Shown here: in pieces, positions 55,472 through 64,000 of the stretch
Numbering within the stretch: the first letter of the stretch is position 1
How the letters are laid out: every line of letters starts with the position of its first letter
IMG/VR virus record: IMGVR_UViG_3300023174_003073
Span: 1-64,000 of that record
Length of the DNA: 64,000 bases
Source of the DNA: a virus
Reading direction: 5' to 3' (one strand)
Program-made: the position numbers and the translations under genes
Notes under the pieces: generated by a model
Told to the model about the DNA's origin: nothing
Databases searched by the model: none
What the model saw: the letters and a program-made list of their open reading frames with translations, nothing else

Positions 55472-55754
55472 CTTGTAACGGATAGCCCTCAGTTCTGGCT
55501 TCCATGGTTACTTCAATTCCCTTTTGCTCTGCAATTTCATAGGGCAATACTGCAACAACTGCACTTCCGGATTCATGTATTCCAGTAGTGATATTTAATG
55601 CAGTATCGTTATTGTAGTGAAAATGGTCAACTAAACTACGTATGACAAATTCCATACTAGTGAGTTCATCATTGATATAAATTACTCTAAACAAAGGAGG
55701 TTCTTTAATGTCAACGATAGGTCGTACTTTAATATTTGAATCAGTTTGTGCCAT
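55449..55754 (-). CDS. clpS: ClpS adaptor
   Basis: 101 aa from ATG 55754. VIYINDELTSMEFVI is the hallmark N-degron pocket segment (usually NDDyTpMeFV), followed by IHESGSAVVAVLPYEIAE. ClpS hands N-degron proteins to ClpA in host cells; no ClpA is in the window, so it may recruit or block the host ClpAP. Confidence 0.93.
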   Translation of the reverse strand: MAQTDSNIKVRPIVDIKEPPLFRVIYINDELTSMEFVIRSLVDHFHYNNDTALNITTGIHESGSAVVAVLPYEIAEQKGIEVTMEARTEGYPLQVKIEEES

Positions 55755-55771
55755 TTTTTTTCTTTCAAAAT

Positions 55772-55793
55772 AGTGTGCAGTTTCCTGCACACT
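55772..55793. other. Perfect hairpin upstream of clpS
   Basis: GTGTGCAG-TTTC-CTGCACAC, with a closing A-T pair, between hsp20 and clpS. It has a weak T stretch on the minus side; it may be a terminator or a leader hairpin. Confidence 0.6.
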
Positions 55794-55817
55794 TGTATTT
55801 ACAATAATGCTATTATA

Positions 55818-56264
55818 TTATTTATTATAGTTTATTGCAATCTTCTTGGGCTTATGCTCTTCTGGAACAATGCGTTCTAGTTCGATGGTCAAAACCCCGT
55901 TTTCATTTATAGCACTTTTAACTTCAACATGTTCTGCTAAAGTAAATTCACGCACAAAATTGCGGTTACTGATACCACGATGTAGATATTCTTTTGGGTT
56001 ATCTAAGTCATGGATTTTGTTACCGGTAATTGTAAGCACACGACTTTCTAATTCAATAGAAACTTCCCCTTCACTGAATCCAGCAACCGCTACTTCAATA
56101 GCGAAACGGTCCTCTGTTTCCTTTACTATGTTGTATGGTGGATAGTTCGTATTAGATTGTGTTGCATTCATACGCATCAACTCATCTATCATGGTATCAA
56201 ATCCGATTCCAAATCTATGAATGGTTGGTATATCTAACGCTCTTAGTGTTAATTCTCTTGACAT
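55818..56264 (-). CDS. Small heat-shock protein (Hsp20/IbpA)
   Basis: 148 aa. Alpha-crystallin core from residue ~40 (FAIEVAVAGFSEGEVSIEL) to ENGVLTIELERIVPE, flanked by a short N-arm and an IxI-like C-tail (KKIAINYNK). GF(D) start like IbpA. Holds unfolded proteins until DnaK acts. RBS AAAGGAG, directly downstream of dnaK. Small Hsp genes of this kind are common in cyanophages and large phages. Confidence 0.93.
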   Translation of the reverse strand: MSRELTLRALDIPTIHRFGIGFDTMIDELMRMNATQSNTNYPPYNIVKETEDRFAIEVAVAGFSEGEVSIELESRVLTITGNKIHDLDNPKEYLHRGISNRNFVREFTLAEHVEVKSAINENGVLTIELERIVPEEHKPKKIAINYNK

Positions 56265-56295
56265 TTTATATCTCCTTTAATAAGCAAGAATAATT

Positions 56296-56323
56296 GTTGG
56301 GCCCGCAACTTGCGGCACCCAAC
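56296..56323 (-). other. Strong GC-rich hairpin between dnaK and hsp20
   Basis: GTTGGG/CCCAAC outer arms and CCGCA/TGCGG inner arms. There is no T-run, so it may be a processing or attenuation site, or a thermosensor, rather than a terminator. Confidence 0.55.
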
Positions 56324-56331
56324 TTTGATAG

Positions 56332-58224
56332 TTAAACAGTCTCTGCTGACTCTTTAACTTCTGCATCAACCACATCTTCAGGTTGTGATTGTTTCTTTTC
56401 AGCTTCCTCAGCATCATGTTTAGCTTTAGTGATTGGACTAATCGCCTCATACAATTTAGGAATGCTTTCTTGGATGACTGTTGGATCATCACCTTTAATT
56501 GCTTCTTCAACTGCTTTGATTGCTTCCTCAGCCTTAGTTTTTTCTTCTAGTGTAACTTTGTCACTATACTTGTCAAAGTCTTGTTTGAATCCATTTAGTG
56601 TAGATTCTGCACCATTACGTGCTTCAATCAATTCACGGGCTTTCTTATCAGACTCAGCATTCAACTCAGCATCTTTAACCATTTGTTGAATCTCGGCTTC
56701 TGATAAACCGCTATTTGACTTAATAGTGATTTTGTTTTCCTTACCAGTGCCTTTGTCTTTAGCACCGATGTGCATAATACCATTAGCATCAATATCAAAT
56801 GTAACTTCAATTTGTGGCACGCCTTTTGGTGCTGGTGGAATTCCATCTAAGTTGAAATCACCTAGCAACTTGTTGTACTGTGCAATCTCACGCTCACCTT
56901 GGTATACTTTGATAGTAACTGCTTGTTGATTGTTTTCTGCTGTACTGAAAGTTTGACTTTGTTTAGTAGGAATAGTTGTATTCTTTTGAATCAACTTACT
57001 CATTACACCACCTAGTGTTTCGATACCAAGACTTAGTGGAGTAACATCAAGCAATAGAACGTCAGTACGTCCACCACCTAAAACATCACCTTGAATTGCG
57101 GCACCAGCAGCCACTGCTTCGTCTGGGTTAACATCCTTGCGAGGTGCTTTACCAAAGAACTTCTCAACAGCCTCTTGTACTTTAGGCATACGTGTCATAC
57201 CGCCAACAAGAATAACCTCGTCAATATCACTGTTACTTACTTTGGCATCTTGCATTGCAACTTTACAAGGTGCAATACTACGTTGAATCAATTCGTCAAC
57301 TAAACTTTCTAACTTAGCACGTGACAATTTGACATTCATATGCTTAGGACCACTAGCGTCTGCTGTTACGTATGGCAAGTTAACATCTGTTTGTGCTGAA
57401 CTTGATAATTCAATCTTAGCTTTTTCTGCGGCTTCTTTCAATCGTTGTAGTGCTAACACATCTTTACTTAAATCAACTCCTGAATCTTTCTTAAATTCAT
57501 CAATTAAGAAATCCATGATGCGTTGGTCAAAGTCTTCACCACCTAAGAATGTATCACCGTTTGTTGACAATACTTCAACTTGTGTGTCACCATCAACGTT
57601 GGCAATCTCAATGATTGATACGTCAAATGTACCACCACCTAAGTCATAGACAGCAACTTTACGGTCACGCTTTTCCTGTTTATCCACACCATACGCTAAT
57701 GCGGCTGCTGTGGGTTCGTTAATGATACGCAACACTTCCAAGCCTGCGATTTTACCTGCATCTTTGGTTGCTTGTCTTTGACTATCATTAAAATAAGCGG
57801 GAACAGTAATAACTGCTTGTGTAACTTCATGACCTAGATAATCTTCCGCAGTCTTTTTCATCTTGCGTAAGACTTCGGCTGAAATCTGTGGGGGTGCTAA
57901 CTTATTATCGTTTACTTGAACCCATGCATCACCGTTGTCATTTTCAACGATGGTATATGGCATCAAGTCTATATCTTTTTGTACAGCCTCTTCTTTGAAT
58001 TTACGGCCAATCAGTCGCTTTGCGGCATAGATTGTATTCTTTGGATTAGTAACTGCTTGACGTTTAGCACTTGCACCTACAAGAATCTCATCATTGGCAT
58101 AGGCAATGATTGAGGGTGTAGTTCTAGCACCTTCGCTGTTTTCAATTACTTTGGGGATTCCGTTTTCAATGACGGCTACACATGAATTTGTGGTACCTAG
58201 GTCGATACCGATTACTTTGCTCAT
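56332..58224 (-). CDS. dnaK: Hsp70 chaperone DnaK
   Basis: 630 aa, close to bacterial length. [13 protein letters not shown] at the start, the ATP-binding [11 protein letters not shown] near 195, [14 protein letters not shown] near 340, and the substrate-binding domain with [13 protein letters not shown] follow. The C-terminal lid is intact and ends in an acidic tail. It folds client proteins with a J partner (one is encoded at 189-767) and a GrpE not found here. A complete Hsp70 is rare in phages. Confidence 0.97.
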   Translation of the reverse strand: MSKVIGIDLGTTNSCVAVIENGIPKVIENSEGARTTPSIIAYANDEILVGASAKRQAVTNPKNTIYAAKRLIGRKFKEEAVQKDIDLMPYTIVENDNGDAWVQVNDNKLAPPQISAEVLRKMKKTAEDYLGHEVTQAVITVPAYFNDSQRQATKDAGKIAGLEVLRIINEPTAAALAYGVDKQEKRDRKVAVYDLGGGTFDVSIIEIANVDGDTQVEVLSTNGDTFLGGEDFDQRIMDFLIDEFKKDSGVDLSKDVLALQRLKEAAEKAKIELSSSAQTDVNLPYVTADASGPKHMNVKLSRAKLESLVDELIQRSIAPCKVAMQDAKVSNSDIDEVILVGGMTRMPKVQEAVEKFFGKAPRKDVNPDEAVAAGAAIQGDVLGGGRTDVLLLDVTPLSLGIETLGGVMSKLIQKNTTIPTKQSQTFSTAENNQQAVTIKVYQGEREIAQYNKLLGDFNLDGIPPAPKGVPQIEVTFDIDANGIMHIGAKDKGTGKENKITIKSNSGLSEAEIQQMVKDAELNAESDKKARELIEARNGAESTLNGFKQDFDKYSDKVTLEEKTKAEEAIKAVEEAIKGDDPTVIQESIPKLYEAISPITKAKHDAEEAEKKQSQPEDVVDAEVKESAETV

Positions 58225-58253
58225 AATTTTCTCCTTTGTTAAAGCAAGATAGA

Positions 58254-58282
58254 TGTTATAGACCCGTTAGGCATCTATAACA
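58254..58282 (-). promoter_or_regulatory. CIRCE-like inverted repeat before dnaK
   Basis: TGTTATAGA, 11 nt, TCTATAACA: 9-bp arms located 30-58 bp upstream of the dnaK start. The geometry recalls the HrcA operator CIRCE but the sequence differs. It could also act as an RNA hairpin. Confidence 0.5.
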
Positions 58283-58325
58283 GTATATATTTTACATGAT
58301 TGTGTAATATATACAACTATTTAGG

Positions 58326-58547
58326 TTAATATAGTTTTTTGGGTAATTGTTGGTCTCGTAGATGTTTCTTCCATCTACTTTTTGCTTTGCTCTTAGCAAC
58401 TTTGCGCTGGGCAGTGGGTTTAACGAACTCTTGACGGTCGCGGACTTCTTGCAGTAGACCTTGCTCTGCAATTTTCTTTTTGAATTTACGCAATGCTTTT
58501 TCAACATTGCCATCAGTTACTAGTACCCGTCTTCCGTTTCTTGCCAT
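58326..58547 (-). CDS. rpsU: Ribosomal protein bS21
   Basis: 73 aa. NVEKALRKFKKKIAEQGLLQEVR and the basic tail (KSKAKSRWKKHLRD) match bS21, which sits near the anti-Shine-Dalgarno on the 30S subunit. Phage bS21 is thought to replace the host copy and bias initiation. It starts 35 bp inside the end of clpX, in another frame. Confidence 0.93.
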   Translation of the reverse strand: MARNGRRVLVTDGNVEKALRKFKKKIAEQGLLQEVRDRQEFVKPTAQRKVAKSKAKSRWKKHLRDQQLPKKLY

Positions 58548-59736
58548 ATATTGGTGTGGGATTTAAAATTTGATCCACATCTATATTTAGCACAGTTACG
58601 TTATTTTCTTTGTATTGCTTGGTATAGAACATATGACACATTAACACACGCTCAATCTCAGTATGCAATCCACGTGCTCCAGTCTGTAGTGTTAGTGTAT
58701 TTTCAGCAATTTGCTCAAGGGCTTCTTTTGTAAAGGATAGATTGATATTATCTAAACTTAGCAAATACTTATATTGACTGATATAATTATTCTTTACATC
58801 GGTCAAGATATTGACTAATTGTTCTTTGGTCAATTCTTGGATACTGACTGTTGTAGTGAAACGACCGATAAATTCAGGAATCATACCAAATTTAGTTAAG
58901 TCATCAGGACTAACCTTTGTCAAGTCACCCTCAATCTTGCTGTCTGTGATAGTAGCATTAAATCCAATGCTGGTACCATTCATACGATTAGCAATGATAT
59001 CCTTTAATCCAACGAATGCACCACCTGCAATGAATAATATATCTTTAGTGTTGATTTCACTCATATCACCGCCGGGGTGTTTACGACCACCTTCTTTGGG
59101 AATACGAACAGTGCTACCTTCTACCATTTTAAGCAATGCTTGTTGCACACCTTCACCTGATACGTCACGTGTGATACTTGCACTTTCACCTTTGCGGGCA
59201 ATCTTGTCAATTTCATCAACAAAGATAATACCGCGCTCTGCAAGTTTTACATCACCACCTGCGGCATGAATCAGCATACTAATCATAGACTCAACATCAT
59301 CACCTACATAACCGGCTTCTGTTAAACTTGTAGCATCAGCAACGATAAAGGGCACTTTGAGATATTTTGCGGCTGTCTTAGCAAGTAACGTTTTACCACT
59401 ACCAGTAGGACCAACAATCAGTACATTACCTTTTTGTATCTCAATATCTTTTGGTGGATTGTTGATTCGTTTATAGTGATTGGCAATAGCTACACTTAGA
59501 ATCATCTTAGCATCTTCTTGACCAACTACGTGCATATCAAGATACTCTTTGATAGCCTCTGGGTCACGATTTGGTTCAATTGGATTTTCAGGTTCTACTT
59601 CATCATTGATTAGATTTTGACATAGTTCCACGCATTCGTTGCATATAGCAACCTTTTCACTAACAACAAGTTTCTTTACGATTTCTTTGCTGTTACCACA
59701 AAAGTGACAATAATTTATTTTAGATTCTTCGGACAT
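58513..59736 (-). CDS. clpX: ClpX unfoldase
   Basis: 407 aa from ATG 59736 (GTG 59751 possible). Zinc-binding C10, C13, C32, C35; Walker A GPTGSGKT (109-116); pore loop GYVG; IFVDEIDKIAR Walker B; RKH loop; SIGF docking loop for ClpP. All functional motifs are intact. Unfolds tagged proteins for ClpP. With phage clpP it makes a complete protease that could redirect host proteolysis. bS21 is embedded in its 3' end. Confidence 0.96.
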   Translation of the reverse strand: MSEESKINYCHFCGNSKEIVKKLVVSEKVAICNECVELCQNLINDEVEPENPIEPNRDPEAIKEYLDMHVVGQEDAKMILSVAIANHYKRINNPPKDIEIQKGNVLIVGPTGSGKTLLAKTAAKYLKVPFIVADATSLTEAGYVGDDVESMISMLIHAAGGDVKLAERGIIFVDEIDKIARKGESASITRDVSGEGVQQALLKMVEGSTVRIPKEGGRKHPGGDMSEINTKDILFIAGGAFVGLKDIIANRMNGTSIGFNATITDSKIEGDLTKVSPDDLTKFGMIPEFIGRFTTTVSIQELTKEQLVNILTDVKNNYISQYKYLLSLDNINLSFTKEALEQIAENTLTLQTGARGLHTEIERVLMCHMFYTKQYKENNVTVLNIDVDQILNPTPIYGKKRKTGTSN

Positions 59737-59766
59737 GTTATTACTTATCACTTTGTGACATTTTAA

Positions 59767-60756
59767 TTAATTATTTAACTTCACGCATGTTTTGGTTACG
59801 CTTAGTTCAACACTGTCAGCACGTTCTAATGCAGCCTTGATTTTATAATTGATAGGTATCTGAACATTATTATCTAATACTTCGTTACCAAAGATAGTAT
59901 AACTACCTCTATCATTAGCACCTGCAAATGTTGCATCTGGGTTATAACATTCTGCAAAAATAAGGTCACCGTCACCATCTTTGATTTTTGCTTGAATAAA
60001 GAATTCACCACGAAATGCACTTTTCAATTGCTCTGGTTTTAAACTATCATTAAAATAATAAGTATCTGTTCTACCTAAAAACCAATCTTTGGGATTCTTA
60101 CTGACTACATGGATACGTTCAGGTGAACGCTTATCACCATGTTGTATTTTTGACAATGACTCATTCAATGCAACCAAGTACTTATAACTCCAACGCATTT
60201 CGAATGGTACAATCAAAACGGCTCTACGTTTAGTATCTACTACAAATTCATGCTTACCTTGTTTAATGTCAAATGCACGATTTGGGTAATCATTCAATAC
60301 AGCACCTAGAAAAGAATCACCTGATTTTTGTTCTTGCAAATAAGTATCGTATTGAGTTGATAGTCTATCACCTTCAATTTGCTTTTCACTACGACCAGTG
60401 TTTAATACTCGTTCATGTATTTTGCTACTCTTAACAATTACGTCAACAATAACAATTACATCATTTGGATTTTCAATTTTATTGATGATTTGATAACGGT
60501 CAACATAACCTGCACTGTAGTTTATGAGGTCGTCTTTGTTTAGATTGTCTTTGCGTGATTCTCGTTCACTCAATACAGCAGTGCCAACAATCATTGTAAT
60601 TGCATTTCTAAATGCATCATTCTTTGCATTCTCTAATGTTGTACCATTTCCCACTGACCTAACATAGCCGGGGTCTTTAGTATCTAACTTAGTGGTAGGC
60701 TGAGAATGTACTGACTCTGTACAAAACAGAGCCAGTACTATCAATAAGTATTTCAT
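59767..60756 (-). CDS. Exported FlgT/LPP20-like protein
   Basis: 329 aa. Signal peptide (MKYLLIVLALFCTESVHS), then GNGTTLENAKNDAFRNAI and GYVDRYQIINKIE, the pattern of FlgT N-terminal/LPP20-type domains of envelope proteins. Its ATG overlaps the lipoprotein stop by 4 bp. Function in a phage is unknown. Confidence 0.68.
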   Translation of the reverse strand: MKYLLIVLALFCTESVHSQPTTKLDTKDPGYVRSVGNGTTLENAKNDAFRNAITMIVGTAVLSERESRKDNLNKDDLINYSAGYVDRYQIINKIENPNDVIVIVDVIVKSSKIHERVLNTGRSEKQIEGDRLSTQYDTYLQEQKSGDSFLGAVLNDYPNRAFDIKQGKHEFVVDTKRRAVLIVPFEMRWSYKYLVALNESLSKIQHGDKRSPERIHVVSKNPKDWFLGRTDTYYFNDSLKPEQLKSAFRGEFFIQAKIKDGDGDLIFAECYNPDATFAGANDRGSYTIFGNEVLDNNVQIPINYKIKAALERADSVELSVTKTCVKLNN

Positions 60757-61379
60757 TGCATTTTCTTAACGAATTGATTACGTGAGTTATCACTTTCGAT
60801 ATCCCAGCGAATAGTAACTGCAACTTCTTGCTCACCTACCACACGCTCATCAATTTTAACAAAACCTTTAAGGATAGCACCTGATGAGGTTCTAATAGTT
60901 TCAGTCAATTGAACTACAGTGTCATTCACATTTTCTCGGCTAGAGATAGCCTTTGCCTCTTTGTCAGTCATTTCAACAGCATTGTCATCAGCTTTACCTG
61001 AATTAACTTTGTCAGTTGCCTTTTCTAGGTTCTTTGCAATAGTAGTTTGCACACGATTAGTAGTAACTTCTTTTTGCAAGAATTCTGCTACATTAGCATT
61101 GGCTCGCATTTCAGCACGAACTAATGCATTTTTACGATTAGAAATAGTGTTACCGAATGCAGGTGCAGTACCAGTAGATTCAATAGCAACAACATCGCAA
61201 CTAGTACCAAACGATAACCAAGAACATTTGGTTTCAATCTTAACCTTCTCACTTACAAATGATGTAGAAAGTTTTTGATTGATAATTGGTGTATTAGAAT
61301 TAGTACCATTACCAGTTTTCATACTAGAACATGCGGTCAATGACAAGGCAATGACTAGTGCAGATAATTTAAGTTTCAT
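60753..61379 (-). CDS. LPP20-like lipoprotein
   Basis: 208 aa. Lipobox LTACSS at residue 16. RKNALVRAEMRANANVAEFL is the LPP20-type helix, followed by a beta-rich domain (VGEQEVAVTIRW). Probably outer-membrane anchored. Operon with the FlgT-like gene, suggesting they form one envelope assembly. Confidence 0.7.
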   Translation of the reverse strand: MKLKLSALVIALSLTACSSMKTGNGTNSNTPIINQKLSTSFVSEKVKIETKCSWLSFGTSCDVVAIESTGTAPAFGNTISNRKNALVRAEMRANANVAEFLQKEVTTNRVQTTIAKNLEKATDKVNSGKADDNAVEMTDKEAKAISSRENVNDTVVQLTETIRTSSGAILKGFVKIDERVVGEQEVAVTIRWDIESDNSRNQFVKKMQ

Positions 61380-61412
61380 AAAGACCTCTGTGTGTAGTTA
61401 AACAATGAATAT

Positions 61413-61441
61413 AGTTTAACAGTAAATGGATTTACTGTCAA
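61413..61441 (-). promoter_or_regulatory. Possible promoter of the LPP20-like operon
   Basis: Minus strand TTGACA (61436-61441), 17-nt spacer, TAAACT (61413-61418), a weaker -10. Confidence 0.65.
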
Positions 61442-61461
61442 CGATTTTTAATGATTTTGGG

Positions 61462-63111
61462 TCAAGCCGATTTCAAGTGATTCGCAATGGCTTCTTGTTC
61501 TAATTCGGTTAATAATTCAGGATCGTATTCACCGGTGCTAATTTGGTCCATTAAGAATTGTAAGTACTTAGTATTACTTAAATAACTAGCAGTTGTATTT
61601 TTGTTAATGTCTATCCATTTTTCACCGTTACTCTTGTAAACACGATGTGGTATAGCATCAATGCGAATATGGGTGTCACCGATTTTTCCAATGTTGGCTA
61701 ATCCTTGACCAAAAGTAATTTTTACTTCTCTTGGATTATCTTCTTTGATAGCAAATAAGTCAGGACGCTTATCTTTTAGTACATGGGCACTCATTCTTTT
61801 ACCCTCGTACTCTACATAACCACCACCTAAATCTTTAAATCCTACAGTGGATCTTACATTTGGGTCAGCAAGTGCAGGACCGGTTTGTATCCATTTACCA
61901 GTTTTCAAATCCTTGATGCCCTCGTAGGGAGGAGTGTCATCAACAACTGTCTCTTCCTCTACTACATCAGTATTTTCTTTTAGTTCAGGAATAACTACCC
62001 AACTAGTTATCGGAGGCAAATCTTCTTCTACAACATCTTCAAGTATTTGATAGTCAATATACATATCAGGATATCCAGGAGAAGCTACAATATTCATAGA
62101 TTCTTCTGGTATGGTTACTTTGGTTACCAAATATCTAGGATCAGGATCAGTGAATTTGTTAGCTACATAATGTTCAGATGATTCAGGTTCTGGTTCAGAT
62201 GGGAAGGGCCATGTTGCTTTCGGTTCAGTTTCTGGGGCAGGGACTATATCAACTTTTTCTACTGGTTCATCCAATACTATGATTTCTTCTTTGGGAGGGA
62301 TGATAGCCATTGCATGTTTATCATCGCTAATTTTTTTATCCCAATCTTTACTTTGATTAGCCGCAATAACTAAAATAATAGCAAGAGGATCAAATACAAT
62401 AACAAGTAAAATAATTACCCAACGTACAGCACGTTCAAGTAAATTTGCATCAGGATTATCACCATAAATAAATGCCGCAATATATTTGATTGGACCTACT
62501 TCTGCTTCAACCTTACGAACTTCTGACGCAATAGGTGCTCGTTCTTCATTCAGTTTAGCAATTTTTGTTTGTTCGGCTGTAATCTCGTTTTGTAATCTAA
62601 CTCGTTCTTTTGCTTGTCCCCTACGAATAGACACTGCTTTGTCTGCACCTTTTTCTGAATCTGACCTTGCCATGACCTGATCCACAGCCTCATCCATTTG
62701 TTTAAGTGCCTTACGATTAGCCTCAATATTTTCTTTTGCTGTTTTAATCTTCTCATCTAGTATTTGTACTTTGGCAATACTATTTCCACCTGCAACACTT
62801 TGGTCCAAGTGTGCTTTAGATAAGAAACCAAAGATACCCATACTTGTTAGTAATGCGAGTGCTATAACAGCAGGTACAAGATATACCTTCATTATCCATG
62901 TACAACGATACCAATACTTACGCAACCACACTGTTGTAGTGATTTTTGCAAGTTCAAGTGCTGAACCCATAATGATAATAGGTACAACCGCACCAGCAAA
63001 GATAGCGGTTAGACCGACAATACTATACCAAGCGGCGATAGTACTAAGTGATAATGCCACTAACAATGTGGCATTACTGAATGAAAAAATTGATAAAAAT
63101 CGTGTGAACAT
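61462..63111 (-). CDS. Large membrane/coiled-coil protein, 549 aa
   Basis: Four hydrophobic segments (about 13-33, 37-55, 75-97, 233-257) with a coiled coil between the third and fourth (residues 115-205), then a Pro/Glu-rich soluble tail of about 290 residues. Similar topologies occur in T4-like and giant phages. Inner membrane. No enzyme motif seen. Confidence 0.72.
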   Translation of the reverse strand: MFTRFLSIFSFSNATLLVALSLSTIAAWYSIVGLTAIFAGAVVPIIIMGSALELAKITTTVWLRKYWYRCTWIMKVYLVPAVIALALLTSMGIFGFLSKAHLDQSVAGGNSIAKVQILDEKIKTAKENIEANRKALKQMDEAVDQVMARSDSEKGADKAVSIRRGQAKERVRLQNEITAEQTKIAKLNEERAPIASEVRKVEAEVGPIKYIAAFIYGDNPDANLLERAVRWVIILLVIVFDPLAIILVIAANQSKDWDKKISDDKHAMAIIPPKEEIIVLDEPVEKVDIVPAPETEPKATWPFPSEPEPESSEHYVANKFTDPDPRYLVTKVTIPEESMNIVASPGYPDMYIDYQILEDVVEEDLPPITSWVVIPELKENTDVVEEETVVDDTPPYEGIKDLKTGKWIQTGPALADPNVRSTVGFKDLGGGYVEYEGKRMSAHVLKDKRPDLFAIKEDNPREVKITFGQGLANIGKIGDTHIRIDAIPHRVYKSNGEKWIDINKNTTASYLSNTKYLQFLMDQISTGEYDPELLTELEQEAIANHLKSA

Positions 63112-63144
63112 TTGAGTATTTATTCGGGTTTATATGTCATAGTA

Positions 63145-63366
63145 TTATAACACTTTGCCCAAGCAATTCCAAATCAATTGGTCTAGTTCAGCTTGATAAT
63201 CTTTACCAAGTCTACGTTTTTCATATATGGCTTCAAGCATTTCTTTACCATCACCATAATCGGCACCAGCACCACGATTTTCTAATTCTTCAATTAGGTC
63301 ATCTGTTTCAAAATCACTGAGGTCAACATCAACTTCAACCTCAGTGTAAATGGTCTTATATGTCAT
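63145..63366 (-). CDS. Acidic protein, 73 aa
   Basis: Start at ATG 63366 (MTYKTIYTEVEVDVDL), overlapping the gene upstream by 11 bp. The Asp/Glu-rich N-half may mimic DNA or bind cations; a helical C-half follows. Confidence 0.65.
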   Translation of the reverse strand: MTYKTIYTEVEVDVDLSDFETDDLIEELENRGAGADYGDGKEMLEAIYEKRRLGKDYQAELDQLIWNCLGKVL

Positions 63367-63556
63367 TATCTTCTCCAAATAAATGTTTGTAATTGCTCAT
63401 AAATTCTTTGTGTTGCATAACCAATTTTCTAGGTAGACTAGAGTTCATTGAAATTAAATAATGCACCCATAATCCATCTTCTCTTGGCTTAACTTGAATC
63501 ACTTCAATTCTACCACCATCTTCAAATGTATATGATTTTCCTACTAGATTACTCAT
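63356..63556 (-). CDS. Hypothetical protein, 66 aa
   Basis: Beta N-half (SYTFEDGGRIEVIQV) and helical end. Overlaps neighbours by 11 and 8 bp. No family recognised. Confidence 0.65.
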   Translation of the reverse strand: MSNLVGKSYTFEDGGRIEVIQVKPREDGLWVHYLISMNSSLPRKLVMQHKEFMSNYKHLFGEDNDI

Positions 63557-64000
63557 CGGCTCTATCTATTGATTCTGTATGTGCGGCACATTCTGGGCAG
63601 ATACCTTCTTTGTAACAATCGTTTTCTACACCACTCCAACCACATTCAGTACATTGGATAGTATGTGTCATTAGTTCATCAAACTCACGTTTGAGTTCTT
63701 CTAATGCCTCTTCTAGGTCTGCTTGTGATACAGTATCATCTTCTTCACGACTATCAAACATTACCCAACCATCTTGACATGTAGGGCAAAAGAGTTGTCC
63801 ATTCAATTCAGGAAGTTCGCTTTCTTTGTGCATTGCCTCACAACTGAAACAAGGAACTTCTTCTTCATTGTCTTTGGCTTCTTGTGCCCAACGTGCCTCA
63901 CGTTCTTTATTTTCTAGTTCTTCTTTAATACCAACTTCTGTTAGTTCAGTATCACTATCACACATTGGACAAATATCTTTATCACTATGTGATTCTTCTT
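63549..64000 (-). CDS. Multi zinc-ribbon protein, 5' end outside window
   Basis: The frame stays open to the window edge. Reading upstream of ATG 63965 gives DICPMC, part of a zinc knuckle, so the true start is beyond 64000. Three further CxxC pairs (CFSC, CPTC, CTEC/CPEC) suggest three zinc ribbons in all. Acidic linkers. Possible nucleic-acid or adaptor role. Confidence 0.7.
   Translation of the reverse strand, partial: EESHSDKDICPMCDSDTELTEVGIKEELENKEREARWAQEAKDNEEEVPCFSCEAMHKESELPELNGQLFCPTCQDGWVMFDSREEDDTVSQADLEEALEELKREFDELMTHTIQCTECGWSGVENDCYKEGICPECAAHTESIDRADE

Noticed and set aside
58292-58513. 73-codon frame overlapping bS21 in another frame
   Set aside because: bS21 is clearly the real product; this frame has no support.

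Overview
This 64 kb window is AT-rich, almost fully coding and packed with small overlapping genes. No chromosomal housekeeping operon is visible. It reads as part of the genome of a very large tailed phage of a Gram-negative bacterium. The evidence is a tRNA array with encoded CCA ends, homing-type nucleases, a repetitive virion fibre-like protein, a lysozyme fused to LysM and GNAT domains, two proteins with a short N-terminal tag resembling the T4 capsid-targeting sequence, and many orphan proteins. Terminase, capsid and replication genes are not in this window, so the phage assignment is an inference.

Left arm (1-13.9 kb, mostly + strand). Twenty-one complete tRNA genes plus one truncated tRNA-Leu are interleaved with genes for oxygenase-like enzymes (Asp/Asn hydroxylase, possible 2-oxoglutarate enzymes), methyltransferases, a radical SAM enzyme, a PP-loop ATPase, a parvulin, an HNH nuclease and an RNA polymerase omega subunit. 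The stretch 0.8-3.5 kb is nearly gene-free but very rich in inverted repeats. It starts at twin sigma70-type promoters and holds a run of stable hairpins followed by four elements closed by long, related terminal stems. This is my best candidate for an undescribed system: an ornate large RNA (GOLLD/ROOL-like by position) plus a family of stem-bounded RNA modules lying between tRNAs.

13.1-19.6 kb. A Rieske oxygenase, rubrerythrin and rubredoxin, a TROVE/DUF2828-like protein with a vWA domain, a dual-specificity phosphatase, a metallophosphoesterase, a secreted D,D-peptidase and a zincin. Two neighbouring leaders can form the same kind of pseudoknot.

19.6-30.4 kb. About thirty very small + strand genes in overlapping chains, served by near-identical sigma70 promoter/5'-UTR cassettes. 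The same cassettes reappear inverted at 49.9-51.8 kb. Several genes appear to be leaderless. One AAA ATPase and one GIY-YIG nuclease stand out.

30.4-40.4 kb (- strand). Fibre-like protein, two A-type iron-sulphur carriers, GNAT-LysM-lysozyme fusion, superoxide dismutase, an Ala-rich protein, glycosyltransferase, LpxH-like hydrolase, IF-1, and a deoxynucleotidase-like HAD enzyme.

40.4-54.3 kb. Membrane and exported proteins, nucleotide enzymes (dCMP deaminase, MazG-like), a SWIM protein, further metallophosphoesterases, ClpP, a tagged internal-protein candidate and a SprT-like zincin.

54.4-64 kb. A proteostasis island (ClpS, Hsp20, DnaK, ClpX) with ribosomal protein bS21 overlapping clpX, then an LPP20/FlgT-like pair, a large membrane coiled-coil protein and zinc-ribbon genes. 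The window appears to equip the virus to adjust host translation (tRNAs, initiator tRNA, IF-1, bS21), transcription (omega), protein folding and degradation, and oxidative/iron stress.
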